Assembly: GCA_002367255.1 (NCBI GenBank)
Contig: DFBD01000267.1
Span: 1-15,227 of the forward strand
Source: Rhodobacterales bacterium UBA3089
GTDB taxonomy: Bacteria; Pseudomonadota; Alphaproteobacteria; Rhodobacterales; Rhodobacteraceae
Reading direction: 5' to 3'
Length of the DNA stretch: 15,227 nucleotides
Positions 1 to 7,383 of this stretch are shown here, one piece after another. Each line of letters begins with the position of its first letter. The first letter of the stretch is position 1. The position numbers were made by a program, and so were the translations under genes. The notes under the pieces were generated by a model, which saw nothing but the letters and a program-made list of their open reading frames with translations, made no database searches and was not told where the DNA came from.

Positions 1-518
1 GATTCCAGAAGCTCACGCAAATGGTCCAGATCGTTATGGCGCCAGATATGTTTTTCACAACGACCGTGGCGCACGCCTTCAATCATGGAGGCGTGGTTAA
101 ACTCGTCCGAGAAAATCACCAGATCGGGAAACAGCTTTGGCAAAACCGACAGCGTCGCTTCGTTGGCTATATAGGCGGACGTGAAAATCAACGCCGTTTC
201 TTTTTGATGCAGGTCCGCGAGCTCGTTCTCTAGCTCTTTATGGAAAACCGTTGTACCGGAAATATTGCGTGTACCACCAGAACCGGCACCTGCAATCCGG
301 AGCACACGCTCCATTGCGTCGATAACTACGGGATTTTGCCCCATGCCCAGATAATCATTGCCGCACCAGACCGTGATATCCTGTTTGTCACCATCGGGCC
401 GCGTCCATACAGCGTGCGGAAATGCACCCCGCTCGCGGCAAATGTCGGTAAACACACGGTAGCGCCCCTCATCGTGAAGGGCGTTCAACGCAGTATCCAA
501 TTGGGCATCGTAATTCAT
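1..518 (-). CDS. hemA: 5-aminolevulinate synthase, N-terminal 172 residues (cut by window edge)
   Basis: The enzyme condenses glycine and succinyl-CoA to 5-aminolevulinate using PLP, the first step of haem, bacteriochlorophyll and corrin synthesis by the C4 (Shemin) route of alphaproteobacteria. It reads from ATG at 518 leftward and runs open off the edge, so the catalytic lysine half (family length about 400 aa) is missing. Visible are an N-terminus like Rhodobacter HemA (MNYDAQLDTAL), CGNDYLGMGQ around Asn54, the glycine-rich GAGSGGTRNISGTT with Thr83 and Asn85, and NHASMIEG with His142. In known ALAS, Arg21, Thr83, Asn85 and the NHAS histidine take part in substrate or PLP binding. A GGAG lies 6 nt before the ATG. 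It follows an ldtR-like regulator on the same strand, with 131 bp between that holds a short palindrome. Identification is firm. Confidence 0.95.
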   Translation of the reverse strand, partial: MNYDAQLDTALNALHDEGRYRVFTDICRERGAFPHAVWTRPDGDKQDITVWCGNDYLGMGQNPVVIDAMERVLRIAGAGSGGTRNISGTTVFHKELENELADLHQKETALIFTSAYIANEATLSVLPKLFPDLVIFSDEFNHASMIEGVRHGRCEKHIWRHNDLDHLRELLE

Positions 519-556
519 GCAAAACTCCAAACACATTCGTGATGTCATATACTTGA

Positions 557-569
557 AGTTGTTGCAACT
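557..569. promoter_or_regulatory. Candidate operator: 13-bp inverted repeat upstream of hemA
   Basis: AGTTG-TTG-CAACT is a perfect inverted repeat containing the 8-bp palindrome GTTGCAAC. It ends 39 bp before the hemA ATG, in the gap after a MarR-family regulator. Regulators of this family bind short dyads near neighbouring promoters, so it may be the regulator's site. No strong -35/-10 pair was found beside it. Such a short dyad can occur by chance. Confidence 0.35.
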
Positions 570-649
570 CCTTACACTACAAATCGACGCAGGGATGGAA
601 GATTATCACCAGTCACGCAAGTAAATCATGCCCTTGTGTGCAGCTTCCT

Positions 650-1147
650 CTAGTAAATATACCGGATTTGATCTGCCCAATAGCGCTCAACAACACGCAA
701 GTGCGCATTTACATCGCCCAACGATTCTTTACTAACGATGGAGCCTGCAACCAAACCAGCAGCCTGGCGGGCAAACATCTCGGACAGTGCTTCGCGAATT
801 TTGCGGCCCTTATCCGTTAGCCGCACCCGCACAGACCGACGGTCCACAGCGCATTTTTCGTGGTGCATATACCCGGATTCAACCAGTTTTTTAAGGTTAT
901 ACGACACGTTCGAACCCTGATAATACCCGCGCGATTTCAACTCCCCTGCCGTTACTTCCTGTTCACCAATGTTAAACAGCAGCAACCCTTGCACAGAATT
1001 TATGTCAATCAATCCCAGCCGTTCGAATTCATCTTTAACTACATCCAGCAACAAGCGATGCAGGCGTTCCAGCCGCCCGAGTGTATCCAGATAAGTAGAC
1101 AGGTTATCCGGCGCATCCTGTTCATTAACAGTCGTCTGCATATTCAT
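650..1147 (-). CDS. MarR-family winged-helix regulator, LdtR-like
   Basis: This is a predicted cytoplasmic DNA-binding regulator of 165 aa. The sequence resembles rhizobial and Liberibacter LdtR: a first helix with RLERLHRLLLDVVKDEFERLG, then DINSVQGLLLFNIGEQEVTAGEL. The recognition-helix region is GYYQGSNVSYNLKKLVESGY, followed by the wing residues DRRSVRVRLTDKG. A C-terminal helix ends VERYWADQIRYIY. The start is set at ATG 1147 because GGAGGG lies 7 nt upstream; a TTG five codons earlier would sit on that Shine-Dalgarno. It lies between sdhE and hemA on one strand, so control of hemA or of itself is plausible. LdtR in Liberibacter is known to control an L,D-transpeptidase and stress genes; whether that holds here is unknown. 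Confidence 0.85.
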   Translation of the reverse strand: MNMQTTVNEQDAPDNLSTYLDTLGRLERLHRLLLDVVKDEFERLGLIDINSVQGLLLFNIGEQEVTAGELKSRGYYQGSNVSYNLKKLVESGYMHHEKCAVDRRSVRVRLTDKGRKIREALSEMFARQAAGLVAGSIVSKESLGDVNAHLRVVERYWADQIRYIY

Positions 1148-1189
1148 GTTTTTGCCCTCCAATACATTTTACTGCATTGATTTTGGCAC

Positions 1190-1200
1190 TGCGAATCGCA
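1190..1200. promoter_or_regulatory. Short dyad upstream of the ldtR-like gene
   Basis: TGCGA-A-TCGCA is an 11-bp odd palindrome in the 80-bp gap upstream of the ldtR-like regulator, 43 bp before its ATG. On the minus strand it reads GTTGCGATTCGCA and shares GTTGC with the dyad upstream of hemA. It could be an autoregulatory site. Support is weak. Confidence 0.22.
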
Positions 1201-1227
1201 ACAAGAAGTTAAATATCCGAAATTTTT

Positions 1228-2773
<1,546 letters not shown>

Positions 2774-2774
<1 letters not shown>

Positions 2775-3160
2775 TGTTTGACCGCCCGACCCTCTATTTT
2801 CGCCGTAAAGAACATGGCGCTGCGGTTTATCGTGTCGCTTCGGGGGCACATGCCAGACTTGACCTGTTGCAAATTGCCGTTTTGAAGCAAAATGGCGAGG
2901 TGAAACCTTCGGGAAAACAAGAACCAACAGCCGAAGAACTGACCGAAATTTCCGCCTGGTATGACGCTCGAAAAGCCGAGCAGAAAACACGGGATGCGGC
3001 GCGGGTAGACCGGCTGATTGACGACATGAACGCAATGGCGCAATGGGTGCAAGCGAACGCGAATGACAAGCAGATTGCGCATTCCTCGCAGCCGATATTG
3101 ATGGCCGTGCATGACCTGCGATCCACCTTGGTTCGACGCATGGCCGGGAGGGGTAAATAG
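2774..3160 (+). CDS. Conserved-looking hypothetical protein, coupled to aatA
   Basis: I do not recognise this 128-aa protein. Its ATG overlaps the aatA stop codon (TGATG), which indicates translational coupling. A 13-codon upstream extension inside aatA was rejected. The protein is soluble and charged. The first 45 residues look beta-rich (TLYFRRKEHGAAVYRV and so on). A helical stretch follows, rich in Glu, Lys, Arg and Ala (EELTEISAWYDARKAEQKTRDAARVDRLIDDM), then another helix ending in VHDLRSTLVRRMAGRGK. There is no signal peptide, membrane segment or cysteine motif. The coupling suggests expression with the aminotransferase, not necessarily a shared function. Confidence 0.75.
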
Positions 3161-3202
3161 ACGCGAAGTTGCATGTCTGGGCGCTTTATGGTTAAGCTTA
3201 TC

Positions 3203-3230
3203 ATCTATTCAAAAATATCTATTCAAAAAT
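3203..3230. repeat. Perfect 14-bp tandem duplication
   Basis: ATCTATTCAAAAAT occurs twice head to tail, followed by a further AT. It lies 17 bp before the ATG of the gene at 3247, in the AT-rich leader or promoter region. It could be a slippage duplication that alters promoter spacing. Confidence 0.85.
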
Positions 3231-3246
3231 ATTTACGGGAACCATT

Positions 3247-3768
3247 ATGTCAAATTTATCACAAGAACAACAAGAGCTTAAAGCTTCGATCACCAAAAGC
3301 GCAACGATCTGGGGCGTGGTTATCGGGCTGATAACGGCAGGGTTGGTATATTGGATTTTGGGCAGCCAAACCACGATGATCCGTGGCGGCGCGGCGGTAA
3401 TCGGCGGGGTAGTTGTGGCTTTCGCTATGTACCGGAAATCCATGGCATCCGGATCAAAATCGGCGCAATGTAGCAAGTGTAACGCGGCCTTCAGCATCAA
3501 CCGGACAGACCGGGTGGAAACAGTGATTTCTACCACGGACAAAGAAGAACGCGAAGCACAGGAAGACGGCTCGACCGAGGTGAAAACATGGGTTGAGGAA
3601 GCGTATTCCGTTTTGGAAACTTTCACCTGTTCCAAGTGCGGTGATGTGACCACGAAGGAGTATCAATCCACCCGCCGTAAGGATGAAAAAACCGAGGTGG
3701 AACCGGCACCGGTTGCCAGCGCTACCAAGGGTGGCAAGCAGGCGAAATCCAAAAGCAAAGGTAGCTAA
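3247..3768 (+). CDS. Two-TM membrane protein with paired CxxC motifs, unknown function
   Basis: This 173-aa protein is not recognised. A short polar N-terminus is followed by two hydrophobic segments, about residues 20-38 (IWGVVIGLITAGLVYWIL) and 47-61 (GGAAVIGGVVVAFAMY), making a membrane hairpin. A soluble tail follows. The tail holds CSKC at 75-78 and CSKC at 128-131, set in similar contexts and about 50 residues apart; four cysteines arranged this way suggest one zinc-ribbon-like site. Between them the segment is acidic (TDKEEREAQEDGSTE). The C-terminus is Lys/Ser-rich. By the positive-inside rule MYRKS after TM2 puts the zinc domain in the cytoplasm. ATG 3247 has CGGGA about 7 nt upstream. 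The gene converges on a beta-barrel gene and seems to stand alone. Confidence 0.8.
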   Translation: MSNLSQEQQELKASITKSATIWGVVIGLITAGLVYWILGSQTTMIRGGAAVIGGVVVAFAMYRKSMASGSKSAQCSKCNAAFSINRTDRVETVISTTDKEEREAQEDGSTEVKTWVEEAYSVLETFTCSKCGDVTTKEYQSTRRKDEKTEVEPAPVASATKGGKQAKSKSKGS

Positions 3769-3806
3769 CGGCCTGCGTTAACTTTTGGGGTAAATGGCGA
3801 AAAACA

Positions 3807-3845
3807 CGTATGCACAATGCGTACACAACCCGTACACAATGCGTA
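3807..3845. repeat. Short phased repeat, CGTA(CACAA) units
   Basis: CGTA begins at 3807, 3820, 3831 and 3842, a spacing of 13, 11 and 11 bp, close to one helical turn. CGTACACAA is present exactly twice (3820, 3831). CACAATGCGTA occurs as an 11-bp direct repeat at 3814 and 3836. It lies in the 247-bp space between two convergent genes, where no promoter is needed. It might be a protein-binding array or a decayed duplication. Confidence 0.6.
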
Positions 3846-3877
3846 TGTCCATTTTTGAGGTGTGGTTTGTTAAGGTT

Positions 3878-3896
3878 TTGAGGGTGCTGCCCTCAA
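3878..3896. other. Small perfect hairpin in the convergent intergenic space
   Basis: TTGAGGG-TGCTG-CCCTCAA makes a 7-bp stem with a 5-nt loop. No T-run follows on either strand, so it is not a classic terminator. It lies between the CGTA repeat and the minus-strand terminator. Confidence 0.4.
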
Positions 3897-3914
3897 CTGC
3901 CTGGAAGCTGCAAT

Positions 3915-3962
3915 AAAAAACCGTCCGATACCGCATAACAAGATACAGCAACACCGAACGGT
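3915..3962 (-). terminator. Intrinsic terminator of the beta-barrel gene
   Basis: On the minus strand ACCGTTCG (3962-3955) pairs with CGGACGGT (3927-3920) with one G-U pair. The second arm runs straight into a T tract (3920-3915). The loop is long (27 nt). It lies 54 bp past the stop codon of the minus-strand gene at 4016-4714. Confidence 0.55.
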
Positions 3963-3967
3963 CATAT

Positions 3968-4006
3968 GCTTTGAGCGGCGAGGCAAAACACATTGCCGCT
4001 CAAAGC
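3968..4006 (-). other. 12-bp perfect hairpin just after the beta-barrel stop codon
   Basis: GCTTTGAGCGGC (3968-3979) and GCCGCTCAAAGC (3995-4006) form a perfect 12-bp stem with a 15-nt loop, ending 9 bp from the stop codon at 4016. There is no T-run beside it. It may protect the 3' end of the mRNA or work together with the T-tailed hairpin further on. Confidence 0.65.
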
Positions 4007-4015
4007 GTCAGGATA

Positions 4016-4714
4016 TTAGTATCCCGGGAAAGTAGACGAGAAGTCACGTGGCGTGAAAACCGCACCGTTGCCAAAGTTATATGTCAGCCCGACTGTGTAA
4101 TAACGGTAGTCTCCATCGTCCATGCTGGTCGCACGGGTGTTCAGCTGAAGATTGTTCCAGATATCGACATCTAAACCGATATATATGCTGGGAATATAAA
4201 TGCCGGAGCTACCATACTTATTGTTAACACCGGCATATACTTCAAGTCCGCTAGGCATAGAGCCGAAATCATCCAGCGTGTAACCGACCTGCGCACCTAT
4301 GTTATAGTAAGGGCCATCGGAGGAAGGGTCTTCAATTTCTGCGTGCGCTTCAACGTTAAGCATCCCGGTGCGGTAGGCCACCTCGACACCAACATAATTA
4401 TAGCCGTCCACTTCTTCGCTGTAGAACGCGCCGATATCGAGTGCTGCGCTCGGTGAATAAATCGCGTGGACCCCGTAATTTAAGTCTGCGTCGTAACCTT
4501 CGTAAGTTGTGTTTCCTAAGTCGAATTGAAGTTTAATCATCGGGGTAACGCCATACACTAGCGAACCGTCGATTTGGGTTTGATAATCGAAGGAATCGTC
4601 AGGTGCGTCGATGTAGGAAATTCCAATCGAACCGTCGAATGCAGACTGCGAAAATGCGCCAGTTGCGATCAACGTTGCAACTGCGGTTGTGGCGAGGGTG
4701 TTTACAAGTTTCAT
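4016..4714 (-). CDS. Outer-membrane beta-barrel (porin-like) protein
   Basis: This 232-aa protein has a clear Sec signal peptide (MKLVNTLATTAVATLIATGAFSQ, about 22-23 residues). The mature part shows alternating polar/hydrophobic beta-strands rich in Tyr, Gly and Asp, for example SLVYGVTPMIKLQFDLGN, NYVGVEVAYRTGMLNVEAHAEI and YYNIGAQVGYTL. The strand YRYYTVGLTYNF near the C-terminus and the terminal Tyr fit barrel insertion signals, although extra residues (FTPRDFSSTFPGY) follow the last obvious strand. The size suits a barrel of roughly 8-12 strands. It has few cysteines and an acidic composition. AAGGGAAAAG precedes the ATG. It stands alone, divergent from metG, with a terminator behind it. 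The exact role (pore, adhesion, membrane integrity) cannot be told. Confidence 0.8.
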   Translation of the reverse strand: MKLVNTLATTAVATLIATGAFSQSAFDGSIGISYIDAPDDSFDYQTQIDGSLVYGVTPMIKLQFDLGNTTYEGYDADLNYGVHAIYSPSAALDIGAFYSEEVDGYNYVGVEVAYRTGMLNVEAHAEIEDPSSDGPYYNIGAQVGYTLDDFGSMPSGLEVYAGVNNKYGSSGIYIPSIYIGLDVDIWNNLQLNTRATSMDDGDYRYYTVGLTYNFGNGAVFTPRDFSSTFPGY

Positions 4715-4930
4715 TATCTTTTCCCTTAAAAATTTGGTGGATTTTCAGTTCTAACTAAGTGTCTCCTTAACAGGAAATATATTGGTTAATTTTTTCTGCA
4801 ATAGTTTGAGCGCGAATGTAAGGATTTGGATATATACTGTGCTTTCAGAGCATCACTTGCGATCCAATCTCTGCTAGCCCTTCCCGCAGGCTTGGGGTAA
4901 ACGGATTCTAGCATCTACAAAGGGTATCCA
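4715..4930. promoter_or_regulatory. Divergent intergenic region between the barrel gene and metG
   Basis: This 216-bp AT-rich stretch must hold promoters for both divergent genes. Towards metG, TTGAGC (4806-4811) and GATATA (4829-4834) stand 17 bp apart, a weak sigma70-like pair. Just before metG is AAGGG (4919-4923), a good ribosome site. Nothing convincing was found for the barrel gene beyond its Shine-Dalgarno. Confidence 0.3.
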
Positions 4931-6646
4931 ATGTCTCGCATTCTTATCACTTCGGCGCTGCCGTATATTAATGGTATCAAACACCTCGGAAATCTGGTGG
5001 GTAGCCAGTTACCCTCGGACGCTTATGCGCGGTTTATGCGGGCGCGGGGGCATGAGGTTATGTTTATCTGTGCGACGGACGAGCACGGCACGCCAGCGGA
5101 GTTGGCGGCGGCGAAGGCTGGTGTTCCGGTGGCGGAATTTTGCGAAGGTATGTGGCAGGTTCAAAAGGACATTGCCGACGGGTTCCGGCTGTCTTTTGAT
5201 TACTTCGGGCGGTCCAGCTCAACGCGCAACCGTGATTTGACGCAGCATTTGGCGGGCAAGCTGGCGGAAAACGGTTTGATCGAGGAGGTGTCGGAAAAGC
5301 AGGTGTATTCGAATGCCGACGGGCGGTATTTGCCGGATCGCTATATCGAGGGGACGTGTCCGAATTGCGGATTTGAAAACGCGCGCGGCGATCAGTGCGA
5401 AAATTGCACCAAGCAGCTGGACCCGACAGATTTGATTAACCCGAGGTCGGCGATTTCGGGATCTACGGATTTGGAAGTTCGCGAGACCAAGCATTTGTAT
5501 TTGCGCCAAAGCGCGATGCGCGATGATCTGGACAAGTGGATTGATAGCCAGGAGGGGTGGCCTATCCTGACGACCTCGATCGCGAAGAAATGGTTGCATG
5601 ATGGCGACGGGTTGCGCGACCGCGGAATCACGCGGGACTTGGACTGGGGCGTTCCGGTGCAATATGAAGGCGCGCCGTGGTCGGGCATGGAAGGCAAGGT
5701 CTTCTATGTCTGGTTTGATGCGCCGATTGAATATATCGCTGCGACCGCCGAATGGGCGGATGCGAATGGGTTGGATGATGCGGCTTGGGAAAGCTGGTGG
5801 CGCACGGACAAGGGCGCCGATGATGTGCATTACGTGCAGTTCATGGGCAAGGACAATGTGCCGTTCCATACGTTGTCTTTCCCCGCGACGCTGATGGGGT
5901 CGGGCGAGGATTGGAAGCTGGTGGATTTCATCAAGTCTTATAACTGGCTGACCTATGAGGGCGGGAAGTTTTCCACGTCGCAAGGGCGCGGGATTTTCAT
6001 GAATCAGGCGCTAGAAATTATGCCGTCGGATTACTGGCGTTGGTGGTTGTTAAGCAATGCGCCCGAGAGTTCTGACAGCGATTTCACGTGGGAGAGTTTT
6101 CAAGGCGGCGTGAACAAGGATTTGGCAGATGTGCTGGGGAATTTCGTGTCGCGCGTGACGAAGTTTTGTCGTTCGAAATTTGGCGAGATGGTGCCAGAGG
6201 GTGGCGAATATGGCGCGGCCGAGGCGGCTGTGACAGCCGAAATTGCCAAGCGTCTGAAGGCGTATGAAACGCATATGGAGGCCATCGAGATTCGCAAGGC
6301 GACGGTTGAACTGCGGGCAATCTGGGTTGCGGGCAATGAATACTTGCAGGCAGCCGCGCCGTGGAGCGTTTACAAGACTGACCCCGATGCTGCGGCGGCG
6401 ATGGTGCGGTTTGCGCTGAACCTGATTCGGCTTTATGCGGTGCTTTCGTCACCGTTTATTCCGGATGCGGCGGGTAAGATACTGGCGGCGATGAATGTAA
6501 CAGAAGCTGGCTGGCCGGACGATCTGGAGGCGGCGTTGAGCGCCTTACCAGCGGGCCATACGTTTGAGGTGCCGGAGGTTCTGTTCGCCAAGATCGCAGA
6601 TGAACGTCGAGAAGAACTGGAAGCCCAATTCGCTGGGAAAGACTGA
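4931..6646 (+). CDS. metG: Methionyl-tRNA synthetase
   Basis: The enzyme charges tRNA-Met, including initiator tRNA, with methionine in the cytoplasm. The 571-aa protein begins with the class I Rossmann fold and the HIGH-like HLGN at 18-21. [11 protein letters not shown] follows at about 45-54. The connective peptide holds zinc ligands CPNC (143-146) and CENC (156-159). [12 protein letters not shown] lies at about 257-268. The KMSKS loop appears as KFSTS at 346-350, a common variant in this MetG subgroup. The helical anticodon-binding domain follows. There is no C-terminal tRNA-binding EMAP/Trbp111 extension of the kind seen in E. coli MetG, so this is the shorter form. A Shine-Dalgarno lies 7 nt before ATG 4931. 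No plus-strand T-tailed terminator was seen after the stop. Confidence 0.96.
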   Translation: MSRILITSALPYINGIKHLGNLVGSQLPSDAYARFMRARGHEVMFICATDEHGTPAELAAAKAGVPVAEFCEGMWQVQKDIADGFRLSFDYFGRSSSTRNRDLTQHLAGKLAENGLIEEVSEKQVYSNADGRYLPDRYIEGTCPNCGFENARGDQCENCTKQLDPTDLINPRSAISGSTDLEVRETKHLYLRQSAMRDDLDKWIDSQEGWPILTTSIAKKWLHDGDGLRDRGITRDLDWGVPVQYEGAPWSGMEGKVFYVWFDAPIEYIAATAEWADANGLDDAAWESWWRTDKGADDVHYVQFMGKDNVPFHTLSFPATLMGSGEDWKLVDFIKSYNWLTYEGGKFSTSQGRGIFMNQALEIMPSDYWRWWLLSNAPESSDSDFTWESFQGGVNKDLADVLGNFVSRVTKFCRSKFGEMVPEGGEYGAAEAAVTAEIAKRLKAYETHMEAIEIRKATVELRAIWVAGNEYLQAAAPWSVYKTDPDAAAAMVRFALNLIRLYAVLSSPFIPDAAGKILAAMNVTEAGWPDDLEAALSALPAGHTFEVPEVLFAKIADERREELEAQFAGKD

Positions 6647-6682
6647 AGTCTTCAGCTGCTTACCACACGCAATATCGATTCC

Positions 6683-6722
6683 AAAAAAACGAGCTACCGA
6701 CTGAGGGGTCATTCGGTAGCTC
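6683..6722 (-). terminator. Strong intrinsic terminator, minus strand
   Basis: GAGCTACCGA (6722-6713 on the minus strand) and TCGGTAGCTC (6700-6691) form a perfect 10-bp stem with a 12-nt loop. They are followed by G and TTTTTTT (6689-6683). On the plus strand no T-run follows, so the orientation is minus, away from metG. No minus-strand protein gene lies nearer than rimO, whose stop is about 660 bp upstream in that direction. Confidence 0.8.
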
Positions 6723-6777
6723 TATGTCATTATGATACAGGTATTACTAATTACACACTCGGTAGCTGCTAGGCTAT
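6683..6777 (-). ncRNA. Candidate FnrL-controlled small RNA (about 95 nt)
   Basis: On the minus strand a -10 hexamer TACAAT (6789-6784) predicts a start near 6777-6775. Transcription would then cross about 55 nt of AT-rich sequence and end at a 10-bp stem followed by G and seven T. An FNR-type palindrome lies upstream with its centre 39.5-41.5 bp before the predicted start. No convincing ORF is present. The element AGCTACCGA occurs twice, once near the 5' end (6767-6759) and once as the 5' arm of the terminator (6721-6713), so two foldings are possible. The terminator loop holds ACCCCTC, able to pair with purine-rich Shine-Dalgarno sequences. This is inferred from layout only. The alternative is that the hairpin merely ends transcription coming from rimO. 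Confidence 0.45.
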
Positions 6778-6783
6778 GGACAC

Positions 6784-6824
6784 ATTGTAGTGTTTTGATT
6801 GCGGAAAGTTTGATCTAGATCAAA
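6784..6824 (-). promoter_or_regulatory. FNR/FnrL box with -10 element, minus strand
   Basis: TTTGATCTAGATCAAA (6809-6824) is a perfect 16-bp palindrome that contains the FNR consensus TTGAT-N4-ATCAA without mismatch (6810-6823). Twenty bp further on the minus strand is TACAAT (6789-6784), one mismatch from TATAAT; a class II FNR promoter normally has about 22 bp there. On the plus strand no good -10 lies at class II distance; TAAAAT at 6862 is too far. FnrL is the oxygen-sensing FNR homologue of Rhodobacterales. Confidence 0.6.
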
Positions 6825-6947
6825 TTTATTTAAGAAGGTAAGCATTTGAGGCAATACTGGCTAAAATATTACCATGTAAATTACTTGTGGATATATTTTG
6901 CCTGGAAAAGAAAGAGAATCTTTGCGGTTAAGGTGGGTTTGGTGTTT

Positions 6948-6966
6948 CTGATAGAATCAGTTTTTT
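6948..6966 (+). terminator. Weak hairpin with six T, plus strand
   Basis: CTGAT-AGA-ATCAG followed by TTTTTT. The stem is only 5 bp and AT-rich with a 3-nt loop, so it is a doubtful terminator. It could end a short plus-strand transcript leaving the FNR box region or late metG read-through. Confidence 0.25.
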
Positions 6967-7023
6967 GGAAGTTATGTTCTAGAAAATTAATGCCAAACTG
7001 CTGTGAAAAATCTGAACCTTCGC

Positions 7024-7051
7024 TTTACAATTCATTCTGAATAGCTATTTT
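7024..7051 (+). promoter_or_regulatory. Candidate promoter of tRNA-Leu
   Basis: TTTACA (7024-7029, five of six matches to TTGACA) and TATTTT (7046-7051) are separated by 16 bp. The predicted start lies about 10 nt before the mature tRNA end at 7068, a usual leader length. Confidence 0.5.
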
Positions 7052-7067
7052 CCCCGAACGATCTGTT

Positions 7068-7154
7068 GCGGGCGTGGTGGAATAGGTAGACACGCCAGAC
7101 TTAAAATCTGTTGGCCGTATGGCCGTGGGGGTTCAAGTCCCCCCGCCCGCACCA
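7068..7154 (+). tRNA. tRNA-Leu (anticodon UAA)
   Basis: This is an 87-nt gene with an encoded CCA end (7152-7154). The acceptor arms GCGGGCG (7068-7074) and CGCCCGC (7144-7150) pair fully. The D arm holds GTGGAATAGGTAGACAC as in other leucine tRNAs. The anticodon loop CTTAAAA gives TAA at 7102-7104, reading UUA and UUG. The long class II variable arm forms GGCC-GTAT-GGCC. The T arm is GGGGG-TTCAAGT-CCCCC. The 27-43 pair of the anticodon stem is C-U, a mismatch, while the other four pairs are good. Confidence 0.97.
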
Positions 7155-7383
7155 CGACTATCCCTATAATGCCTTCAACATACTGAAATTGCTTAGTTAA
7201 TGTTTTGCTGCATTAGACGCACAGGTCATTTCACAGGATGTTGCAGCCCCTTTTACGCAAAAAGGACGGGTATTCTTCGAATCAAGGGAAATTTGAAATA
7301 CACCGTTTCATGACCTAACATCCTCGAAGAAATTCAGCCTGTAAACGCGCAGTCTAAGAATTTGTGGTTACAAAGGAAGACAA

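Larger units (their letters stand above)
6647..7067. other. 421-bp gap without a convincing protein gene
   Basis: This AT-rich stretch between metG and tRNA-Leu holds, in order, a hairpin with a minus-strand T tract, a candidate minus-strand small RNA, a perfect FNR-type palindrome, a weak plus-strand hairpin with six T, and a candidate tRNA promoter. A 64-codon frame at 6846-7040 (TTG start, hydrophobic and basic) overlaps the tRNA promoter and is not supported as a gene. Confidence 0.7.

Noticed and set aside
3766..3790. TAACG-GCCTG-CGTTA followed by ACTTTT as a terminator of the two-TM gene
   Set aside because: The 5-bp stem overlaps the stop codon and the T-run is only four, so it is too weak to list.
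5219..5983. Open 254-codon frame on the minus strand opposite metG
   Set aside because: It is antisense to conserved metG motifs. The product is Arg/Pro/Ile-rich with no domain.
6643..6655. Palindrome CTGAAG-T-CTTCAG over the metG stop codon, considered as a terminator
   Set aside because: The loop would be too small and no T-run follows.
6846..7040. 64-codon hydrophobic/basic frame in the metG-tRNA gap
   Set aside because: It has a TTG start, AT-rich codon use unlike its neighbours and no recognised family, and it overlaps the likely tRNA promoter. AAGAAGG upstream is its only support.
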